Below are positions 1 through 4,615 of a DNA stretch of 5,833 bases, in pieces. The first letter of the stretch is position 1. Every line of letters starts with the position of its first letter. Source of the stretch: Lachnospiraceae bacterium. GTDB lineage: Bacteria > Bacillota > Clostridia > Lachnospirales > Lachnospiraceae. The translations under genes were made by a program, and so were the position numbers. Under the pieces are notes generated by a model. The model had not been told where the DNA came from. It worked only from the letters and a program-made list of their open reading frames with translations, and searched no databases. The DNA lies in assembly GCA_021199395.1 (NCBI GenBank), contig JAJQIE010000329.1:1-5833 (forward strand), written 5' to 3'.

Positions 1-31
1 CATCTACTCTGGCTAGGGTGTGACCTGTAAC

Positions 32-60
32 AAAGAGAAAGAAAAAGAAGAAAAAAGAAA
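32..60 (+). other. 29-nt uninterrupted homopurine tract upstream of promoter
   Basis: Every base from 32 to 60 is A or G, mostly A, with several A-runs of 3 to 6. It ends 10 nt before the candidate -35 element. A-rich tracts at this distance can act as an UP-like element for RNA polymerase alpha subunits or bend the DNA. That role is inference; only the composition is seen. The preceding bases 1-31 contain no recognisable gene: all three plus-strand frames hit a stop within the first 30 bases. Confidence 0.6.
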
Positions 61-70
61 CGCAGAGGAA

Positions 71-99
71 TTGACACTGTCGGAAAAATATTATACATT
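71..99 (+). promoter_or_regulatory. Candidate sigma-A promoter of the transporter operon
   Basis: A perfect -35 hexamer TTGACA lies at 71-76. With a 17-bp spacer the -10 would be TACATT (94-99, 4 of 6 consensus). The overlapping TATACA at 92-97 also matches 4 of 6 but leaves only 15 bp. The surrounding 84-102 is strongly A+T rich, unlike the rest of the window. It is the only convincing promoter seen before the first gene and would leave a leader of about 130 nt. The -10 assignment is uncertain. Confidence 0.55.
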
Positions 100-111
100 A
101 AAGCAGTAGTA

Positions 112-211
112 AAACGGCTTATGTCGTTTACGATAGTGAAAGCCCTTATTCTGCGGCGGGGCTCCGGGACAGGAATATTCCGCCGGGCGCGCGGCGAAAG
201 GGGCGGCGGGA
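112..211 (+). promoter_or_regulatory. Structured leader with two mutually exclusive stems
   Basis: A small hairpin can form at 112-117/124-129. Further on, the arm TTCCGCCG (178-185) can pair upstream with CGGCGGGG (154-161, 8 bp including two G-U) or downstream with CGGCGGGA (204-211, 8 bp including one G-U). Both pairings cannot exist at once, the layout of an attenuator or RNA switch. A 10-bp perfect palindrome GGAATATTCC (172-181) overlaps the shared arm and could instead be a protein operator. Nothing here matches the purine-riboswitch core I would look for (no TTTCTACC-like joining segment), and no U-run follows either stem. The pairings are seen; regulation is inference. Confidence 0.35.
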
Positions 212-222
212 AAACATATCAT

Positions 223-231
223 AGGAGGAGG
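223..231 (+). promoter_or_regulatory. Strong ribosome binding site of the binding-protein gene
   Basis: AGGAGGAGG offers two overlapping Shine-Dalgarno registers, ending 10 and 7 nt before the ATG at 239. This fixes the start and suits a highly translated binding protein. Confidence 0.85.
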
Positions 232-238
232 AAAAAAG

Positions 239-1423
239 ATGAAGTTCAGGAAAGCAGCAGCTTTGGCGATGACGGCGGCGATGACAGCGTCTCTTGCGGT
301 GTGTGGAGTAAGCGCAGAGGAGAGCGCGGGCGTTGCGGTAGAGGATCTGAAGATCGGGGCTATCTACATCGGTGATGAGAACGAGGGCTACACGGAAGCT
401 CACATGGAAGGTATCGACGAAATGATGGAAGCGCTCGGCGTGGACGAGTCCCAGGTGATCGAAAAGACGCTGATCGGTGAGGATGAGACCTGTGCGGATG
501 CGGCGTTTGACCTTGCGGATCAGGGCTGTCAGATTATTTTCGGCACCAGCTTTGGACATGAGTCGTATCTGATGGAGGCTGCAGCGGAGTATCCGGAGAT
601 TGAGTTCTGCCACGCGACCGGCTATCAGGCGGCTTCGAGCGGTATGTCCAATATGCACAATTATTTTGATTCGATTTACGAGGCTCGCTATGTGTCTGGC
701 GTAGTGGCCGGCCTGAAGCTGAATGAGATGATTGAAAACGGCGAGATTTCTTCGGATGAAGTGAAAATCGGTTATGTGGGCGCTTATCCGTATGCGGAGG
801 TTATTTCCGGATTTACATCTTTCTACCTTGGTGTGACCAGCGTTTGCCCGGAAGCGACCATGGAAGTGAAATATACCAACAGCTGGGCAAGCTTTGACCT
901 TGAAAAAGAGTGCGCGGAAGCGCTGATCGCTGACGGCTGCGTCCTGATCAGCCAGCACGCGGATACGACAGGCGCTCCGACTGCGTGTGAGGCGGCCGGC
1001 GTTCCGTGCGTCGGATACAATGTATCGATGATCGAGACTGCTCCGACGACTGCTCTGACGTCCGCTTCCAATAACTGGGGCGTTTACTACACCTATGCGG
1101 TTCAGTGTGTCCTGGACGGAGAAGAAATTGTTACCGACTGGTGCGAGGGATATTCCGAGGACGCGGTTCTGATCACGGATCTGAATGAAGACGTAGTTGC
1201 AGAGGGTACCGCTGAGGCGGTTGAAGGAGTCATCGCTTCGATCATGGACGGCTCCCTGCATGTGTTTGATACCTCTACATGGACCGTGGACGGAGAGACG
1301 CTGGATACTTATGTAGTAAATGATGTTGAGTATATTTCCGACGGATATTTCCATGAGTCAGAGTATGGCTCTGCTCCGGCATTTGATATTATCATCGACG
1401 GTATTACATCTGTAGTAGAGTAA
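239..1423 (+). CDS. BMP-family ABC transporter substrate-binding protein
   Basis: This 394-residue exported protein is the ligand-capturing component of the importer. It has a basic N-terminus (K2, R4, K5), a hydrophobic segment at about 6-21, then an acidic, globular body typical of BMP/PnrA-like (COG1744) binding proteins. Family-like stretches include KIGAIYIGDENEGYT (38-52), the IIFGTSFGHES region (99-109), YEARYVSGVVAGL (147-159), KIGYVGAYPYAEVISGF (176-192) and an ISQHADTTGA segment (237-246). The family binds purine nucleosides in several bacteria, but the ligand cannot be read from this sequence. The expected lipoprotein signal is odd: L19-A20-V21-C22 has Val before Cys, where lipoboxes need Ala, Gly or Ser, while V24-S25-A26 followed by E27-E28 resembles a signal peptidase I site. 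The mature part holds ten cysteines. The start is fixed by the AGGAGG site 7-10 nt upstream. It is the first gene of the operon, separated from the ATPase gene by a structured gap. Confidence 0.93.
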   Translation: MKFRKAAALAMTAAMTASLAVCGVSAEESAGVAVEDLKIGAIYIGDENEGYTEAHMEGIDEMMEALGVDESQVIEKTLIGEDETCADAAFDLADQGCQIIFGTSFGHESYLMEAAAEYPEIEFCHATGYQAASSGMSNMHNYFDSIYEARYVSGVVAGLKLNEMIENGEISSDEVKIGYVGAYPYAEVISGFTSFYLGVTSVCPEATMEVKYTNSWASFDLEKECAEALIADGCVLISQHADTTGAPTACEAAGVPCVGYNVSMIETAPTTALTSASNNWGVYYTYAVQCVLDGEEIVTDWCEGYSEDAVLITDLNEDVVAEGTAEAVEGVIASIMDGSLHVFDTSTWTVDGETLDTYVVNDVEYISDGYFHESEYGSAPAFDIIIDGITSVVE

Positions 1424-1424
1424 T

Positions 1425-1440
1425 GGCGCTGCGGCGCTGC
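1425..1440 (+). repeat. Tandem 8-bp direct repeat GGCGCTGC x2
   Basis: GGCGCTGC occurs twice back to back, starting 2 nt after the last base of the TAA stop's first T-A pair. A related GGCGCTGCGG occurs again at 1571-1580, identical to 1425-1434. Together they suggest local duplication or a shared building block of a repeat element. The second copy forms part of the hairpin at 1430-1476. Confidence 0.6.
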
Positions 1441-1476
1441 CATAAAAGAAACGCTTCGTGTTCAGGCAGCGCTGCG
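1430..1476 (+). other. Large hairpin immediately after the binding-protein stop codon
   Basis: Bases 1430-1441 pair with 1465-1476 over 12 consecutive positions: ten Watson-Crick and two G-U pairs. The core GCGCTGCC/GGCAGCGC has eight perfect pairs. Inside, GAA-ACG (1448-1453) can pair with CGT-(G)-TTC (1457-1463) around a CTT triloop, giving a second helix. The hairpin begins 7 nt after the stop codon and is followed by GAAAGGC rather than a U-run, so it looks like an mRNA 3'-end protection or processing structure, not a terminator. Part of the 3' arm, GCAGCGCTGC (1466-1475), is also a perfect palindrome. Confidence 0.6.
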
Positions 1477-1494
1477 AAAGGCTTTGGAATGAAG

Positions 1495-1514
1495 CTCCGG
1501 CGACCTTGCCGGAG
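1495..1514 (+). other. Perfect 7-bp GC hairpin
   Basis: CTCCGGC (1495-1501) pairs perfectly with GCCGGAG (1508-1514) around a 6-nt loop GACCTT. No U-run follows, so it is not an intrinsic terminator. It is the second stem of the intergenic structured region. Confidence 0.6.
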
Positions 1515-1568
1515 GATCGGTATGAACCTGTGCAGAATGCATATGGAATTGCGATACGGGCTACCAGA

Positions 1569-1606
1569 AGGGCGCTGCGGATGCCGGTTGGCGTCTGCGG
1601 CGCTTT
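1569..1606 (+). other. 17-bp RNA hairpin with G-U pairs and a GGTT loop
   Basis: Bases 1569-1585 pair with 1590-1606 without a single mismatch if G-U pairs are allowed: twelve Watson-Crick pairs and five G-U (1570/1605, 1571/1604, 1576/1599, 1579/1596, 1582/1593), closed by the tetraloop GGTT (1586-1589). On the minus strand the five G-U positions would become A-C mismatches, so the helix fits RNA transcribed from the plus strand, in the direction of the operon. It is the strongest strand-specific structure in the window. Its 3' arm GGCGTCT (1590-1596) could alternatively pair with AGATGCC (1641-1647) beyond the next hairpin. Confidence 0.6.
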
Positions 1607-1607
1607 C

Positions 1608-1640
1608 TATGATATAGGAAACTTCGTTCCCTATATCATA
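1608..1640. repeat. 11-bp perfect inverted repeat, REP-like hairpin
   Basis: TATGATATAGG (1608-1618) is the exact reverse complement of CCTATATCATA (1630-1640). After an A-C mismatch (1619/1629), AAC/GTT pairs extend the stem by three around a TTC triloop (1623-1625). It begins one base after the preceding 17-bp hairpin, so the two could stack. It is A+T rich within a GC-rich surrounding, suggesting different origin. No U-run follows. It may be a member of a dispersed intergenic palindrome family; a genome search would be needed to show copies. Confidence 0.6.
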
Positions 1641-1652
1641 AGATGCCTGCGG

Positions 1653-1669
1653 GATGCACACGATGCACA
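1653..1669 (+). repeat. Short direct repeat GATGCACA x2
   Basis: GATGCACA at 1653-1660 is repeated at 1662-1669 with one base between. A third partial copy GATGC lies at 1642-1646. It sits just downstream of the 11-bp inverted repeat, between it and the hairpin at 1684. Function unknown; it may be slippage debris or a repeat-element edge. Confidence 0.5.
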
Positions 1670-1683
1670 TAGGAAGGCTGCTT

Positions 1684-1699
1684 TGCGCCTTTCGGCGCA
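1684..1699 (+). other. Perfect 6-bp hairpin with TTTC tetraloop
   Basis: TGCGCC (1684-1689) pairs with GGCGCA (1694-1699) around TTTC. It is followed by CCTGCCCCC, not by U residues, so it does not look like a terminator. It is the last clear stem before the ATPase gene. Confidence 0.5.
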
Positions 1700-1800
1700 C
1701 CTGCCCCCGCGCGGCGAGTATGAGACAAAAACCGCCTCCTGCCCGATCACACAGGCGCGAGTGGAATTATTCATGCCTGGCACAGCGGCGGATAGAGAAG

Positions 1801-1806
1801 AAAGGG
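1801..1806 (+). promoter_or_regulatory. Ribosome binding site that fixes the ATPase start
   Basis: AAAGGG ends 6 nt before the ATG at 1813. This supports that start over the in-frame ATG at 1654, which would add 53 residues unlike any ABC domain, read across the hairpin at 1684, and lacks a ribosome binding site. Confidence 0.7.
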
Positions 1807-1812
1807 TTGTAC

Positions 1813-3510
1813 ATGGAGCAGACTTATGCAATTGAATTACACAATATCACGAAACGCTTTGGCAGCGTAACAGCGAATGATAAGGTAAGCCTCACTCTGC
1901 GTAAGGGTGAGATTTTGTGCGTCCTGGGGGAAAATGGAAGCGGAAAGACGACGCTGGTGAATATGATTTCCGGTATTTATTATCCAGAGGAAGGGAAAAT
2001 CACGGTGGACGGCCGGGAGGTTCGGATCCGTTCTCCTAAGGATTCCTTTGACCTTGGGATCGGTATGGTTCACCAGCATTTTAAGCTGGTGGATATTCTG
2101 ACGGCTGCGGAAAACATCATACTGGGGCTGCAGGATGAGGTGGAAACGCATTCCGAGGCGGGAGAGGGGCGTTCCGGGATCCCTGCTTTGAAGCGTCTGC
2201 GAAGAGGAGCGTCCCGGCAGGTGATTGATATGAAGCGGGTGGTTGCTGATATCAATGCGCTCACAGAAAAATATGGTTTTGAACTGGATCCTTATCAGAA
2301 AATATATGAGATGTCTGTATCACAGAAGCAGACGGTTGAGATCGTGAAGATGCTCTATCGCGGTGCCAGGATTCTGATTCTGGATGAGCCGACCGCGGTA
2401 CTCACGCCGCAGGAGGCGGACCGGCTGTTTGCGGTATTGCGCAATATGAAGAACGATGGATGCTCGATCATTCTTATCACGCATAAGCTGCATGAGGTGC
2501 TTGCTGTGTCAGACCGTGTATCAGTCCTGCGCAAGGGACATTATATTGATACGGTAAATACATCTGAGGCGACAGTGGCTTCCCTTACGGAGATGATGGT
2601 AGGCGCAAAGGTGGATCTGAATATCGAACGCCCGGAGCCGAAAAATCCGGTGAAGCGTCTGGAGCTTAAAAATGTCACCTGTACGACGAAGGATGGACTC
2701 CATTCGCTGGATCACGCGAGCCTGACCGTTTATGGCGGAGAAATCCTCGGAATTGCGGGGATTGCGGGGAGCGGACAAAAGGAGCTGCTTGAGGCGATCG
2801 CCGGGCTGGAGCCGGTGTCGGAGGGGACTGTCACCTTTTACCCGGGGGAAAATCAGCCCAGGGAGATTACGAACCTTGATGTGGCAGGGATCCGAAAGCT
2901 CGGCGTGCGCCTTGCGTTTGTGCCGGAGGACCGCCTCGGTATGGGACTTGTCGGCTCTATGGATATGACGGATAATATGATGCTGCGAAGCTACCGCAGA
3001 GGGCGTTCGGAATTTCTGGATCGCAGGACGCCGGGAAAGCTGGCGGAAAAAGTAAAGGATCAGCTTGAAATCGTGACTCCGAGTATCTCGGCTCCGGTAG
3101 GGAGAATGTCCGGGGGCAATGTGCAGAAGGTGCTGGTCGGGCGCGAGATTGCGCAGCACCCTAAGGTGCTGATGGTCGCGTATCCGACGCGCGGGATTGA
3201 TATCAATTCCTCGTATACGATCTATCATCTGCTCAACGAACAGAAGGAGCACGGCGTTGCAGTTATCTGTGTGATTGAGGATCTGGACGTGCTGATGGAG
3301 CTGTGCGACCGCATTGCGGTGCTCTGCGGCGGACAGATTACAGGAATCGTGGATGGCAGAACCGCCAAAAAGGAGGAGCTTGGCGTGCTGATGACGAAGC
3401 ATATGGCGCACCTTTCTGACGAGGAGCCTGTTCCGGAGGAGAGGTCACAGTCGTCGGGCGCATCCGGCATCGCGAGCGGACAGGACAGAAGAGGAGGGGC
3501 AGGAAAGTGA
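1813..3510 (+). CDS. BMP-type ABC transporter, fused double ATP-binding protein
   Basis: This 565-residue cytoplasmic ATPase drives the importer and belongs to the two-domain COG3845 type. Domain 1 (about 6-265) has Walker A GENGSGKT (39-46), Q-loop Q88, an unusual signature M-S-V-S-Q (167-171), Walker B ILILDEP (187-193) and switch H224. Domain 2 (about 282-530) has a degenerate Walker A GIAGSGQKE (316-324, Gln in place of the catalytic Lys position), signature MSGGN (432-436), degenerate Walker B VLMVAYPTRGID (452-463) and E489-D490 where a switch His would sit. Hence one composite ATP site is intact and one degenerate, usual for the family. It is longer than the roughly 500-520 residues I expect because of a basic insertion at about 107-139 and a hydrophilic tail (532-565). 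Its stop overlaps the next start by 4 bp, implying translational coupling. Confidence 0.93.
   Translation: MEQTYAIELHNITKRFGSVTANDKVSLTLRKGEILCVLGENGSGKTTLVNMISGIYYPEEGKITVDGREVRIRSPKDSFDLGIGMVHQHFKLVDILTAAENIILGLQDEVETHSEAGEGRSGIPALKRLRRGASRQVIDMKRVVADINALTEKYGFELDPYQKIYEMSVSQKQTVEIVKMLYRGARILILDEPTAVLTPQEADRLFAVLRNMKNDGCSIILITHKLHEVLAVSDRVSVLRKGHYIDTVNTSEATVASLTEMMVGAKVDLNIERPEPKNPVKRLELKNVTCTTKDGLHSLDHASLTVYGGEILGIAGIAGSGQKELLEAIAGLEPVSEGTVTFYPGENQPREITNLDVAGIRKLGVRLAFVPEDRLGMGLVGSMDMTDNMMLRSYRRGRSEFLDRRTPGKLAEKVKDQLEIVTPSISAPVGRMSGGNVQKVLVGREIAQHPKVLMVAYPTRGIDINSSYTIYHLLNEQKEHGVAVICVIEDLDVLMELCDRIAVLCGGQITGIVDGRTAKKEELGVLMTKHMAHLSDEEPVPEERSQSSGASGIASGQDRRGGAGK
3493..3499 (+). promoter_or_regulatory. 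Ribosome binding site selecting a GTG start
   Basis: GGAGGGG lies inside the end of the ATPase gene and ends 7 nt before GTG at 3507. The alternative ATG at 3531 has only AAAGGAA at a 13-nt distance. The GTG is therefore preferred. Confidence 0.75.
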
Positions 3511-4589
3511 AAAAGGAACCGTTTTTCCGCATGTCAAAGCGAGAGTCCATCAGTCTCTGGAAGGAAGCGCTGATTTATGTCATTTCTGTTTTTCTGGCGC
3601 TGATCGTCTGTGCGGGCGTGATTTACGCGCTGGTGCAAATGAACCCGATTGACGTATATAAGGCGATTTTTGACGGCGCGCTGGGAAGCAAACGCCGTAT
3701 CTGGATTACGGTGCGCGATACGCTGACGCTGCTGTGCATCGGTATTGGACTCGCGCCGGCGTTTAAAATGCGATTCTGGAACATCGGCGCGGAAGGACAG
3801 ATCCTGATGGGCGGGGTGGCGGCGGCCGCGCTGATGATCAATCTGGGGGATACTGTTCCGAATGTGCTTCTGATTCTCCTGATGCTTGTAGCGGCTATCG
3901 CGGCAGGGATGCTCTGGGGACTGATCCCGACGGTCTTTAAGGCGTACTGGAATACCAATGAGACGCTGTTTACGCTGATGCTGAATTATGTCGCAATGCA
4001 GGTGGTTACATACTGTATTATTTTCTGGGAGAACCCAAAGGGCTCCAATTCCGTCGGTATCATCAATCAGACGACGCGCGCGGGGTGGCTGCCGGAGATG
4101 TTTGGAAATGATTACTTCTGGAATATAGTGATTGTGGCCGCGCTGACGATTTTCATGTTTGTATATCTCAGATACAGCAAGCACGGATATGAGGTGGCGG
4201 TCGTAGGCGAGAGTGAGAGGACGGCGCGGTACGCCGGGATCAATGTAAAGAAGGTCATGCTGAGCACAATGGCGCTCTCCGGCGCGATCTGCGGGCTTGC
4301 CGGATTTATCATTGTCAGCGGCTCAGGACATACGATTTCCACATCTACCGCGGACGGGCGCGGCTTCACGGCGATTATTGTGGCATGGCTTGCGAGATTT
4401 AATTCCTTTGCGATGGTGCTGATCGCGTTTGGCATTGTCTTTATGGAAAAGGGCGCGATACAGATTGCTTCGCAATACGGCCTGAATGAGGAGGCCTCCG
4501 ATGTATTGCTCGGCATCATTCTCTTTTTCATTCTCGGAGCGGAGTTCTTTATCCGCTATAAGGTGGAGCGAAATGGGAATAAAAAGTGA
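3507..4589 (+). CDS. BMP-type ABC transporter permease, first subunit
   Basis: This 360-residue inner-membrane protein forms half of the translocation channel (BPD_transp_2 family, COG4603 type, equivalent by position to YufP/NupP). It starts with GTG in a GTGA overlap with the ATPase stop. About eight to nine hydrophobic segments are visible, near 21-43, 71-86, 97-112, 119-143, 153-172, 204-222, 250-271, 285-312 and 333-349. Family motifs include WNIGAEGQILMGG (91-103), NTNETLFTLMLNYVA (149-163) and the cytoplasmic loop VGESERTARYAGINVKK (233-249), the likely contact with the ATPase. The same landmarks recur in the second permease, showing the two are ancient paralogues. The N-terminal 20 residues are charged and should be cytoplasmic. 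The substrate cannot be read from the permease. No truncation or frameshift is seen. Confidence 0.92.
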   Translation: MKKEPFFRMSKRESISLWKEALIYVISVFLALIVCAGVIYALVQMNPIDVYKAIFDGALGSKRRIWITVRDTLTLLCIGIGLAPAFKMRFWNIGAEGQILMGGVAAAALMINLGDTVPNVLLILLMLVAAIAAGMLWGLIPTVFKAYWNTNETLFTLMLNYVAMQVVTYCIIFWENPKGSNSVGIINQTTRAGWLPEMFGNDYFWNIVIVAALTIFMFVYLRYSKHGYEVAVVGESERTARYAGINVKKVMLSTMALSGAICGLAGFIIVSGSGHTISTSTADGRGFTAIIVAWLARFNSFAMVLIAFGIVFMEKGAIQIASQYGLNEEASDVLLGIILFFILGAEFFIRYKVERNGNKK

Positions 4590-4598
4590 CCAGGGTAG

Positions 4599-4607
4599 AA
4601 GGGAGAG
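4599..4607 (+). promoter_or_regulatory. Ribosome binding site favouring the ATG at 4616
   Basis: AAGGGAGAG sits in the 26-bp gap after the first permease stop, with its GGGAG core ending 10 nt before the ATG at 4616. An in-frame GTG at 4586 also makes a GTGA overlap with the preceding stop, but has only a weak GGGA (4575-4578) before it and would add a charged ten-residue leader. Confidence 0.6.
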
Positions 4608-4615
4608 ACTGCTTC

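Larger units (their letters stand above)
1424..1812 (+). other. 389-bp gene-free structured intergenic region
   Basis: No credible gene lies between the binding-protein stop and the ATPase ribosome binding site. Both strands are open for part of the stretch, but the frames lack ribosome binding sites and simply read through hairpins. The content is at least five inverted repeats (1430-1476, 1495-1514, 1569-1606, 1608-1640, 1684-1699) plus short direct repeats. None is followed by a U-run, so intrinsic termination is unlikely. No good internal promoter was found. A likely role is to set a higher mRNA level for the binding protein than for the downstream membrane and ATPase genes, as documented for intercistronic hairpins in other importer operons such as E. 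coli malE-malF. Alternatively it is an inserted dispersed repeat element. Confidence 0.6.

Noticed and set aside
100..238. Purine riboswitch in the leader
   Set aside because: Expected for a nucleoside importer, but the conserved joining segments and three-way junction layout are not present.
121..375. 84-codon plus-strand frame at the leader
   Set aside because: Overlaps the leader and the start of the binding-protein gene in another frame; Arg/Gly-rich product, no ribosome binding site.
146..1354. 402-codon open frame on the minus strand opposite the binding-protein gene
   Set aside because: It mirrors the codon bias of the plus-strand gene, has no recognisable domain, is rich in Arg/His/Ser as shadow frames are, and conflicts with a clear family protein.
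1608..1660. Intrinsic terminator
   Set aside because: The hairpin is strong, but AGATGCCTGC follows rather than a U-run, and the downstream genes clearly belong to the same importer.
1404..1700. 98-codon minus-strand frame in the intergenic region
   Set aside because: Overlaps the binding-protein end, lacks a ribosome binding site, and its sequence comes from reading inverted repeats.
1654..1812. Upstream ATG (1654) as ATPase start
   Set aside because: No ribosome binding site, and the extra 53 residues do not look like an ABC domain; AAAGGG before 1813 fits well.
1458..1835. 125-codon plus-strand frame across the intergenic region
   Set aside because: No ribosome binding site, GTG start inside a hairpin, reads through several stems and overlaps the ATPase start; no protein-like features.
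2521..3411. 296-codon minus-strand frame opposite the ATPase gene
   Set aside because: Shadow of a well-supported ATPase with intact motifs; composition typical of antisense reading.
3534..4184. 216-codon minus-strand frame opposite the first permease
   Set aside because: Rich in Arg, His and Gln with no motif; the plus-strand membrane protein explains the region.
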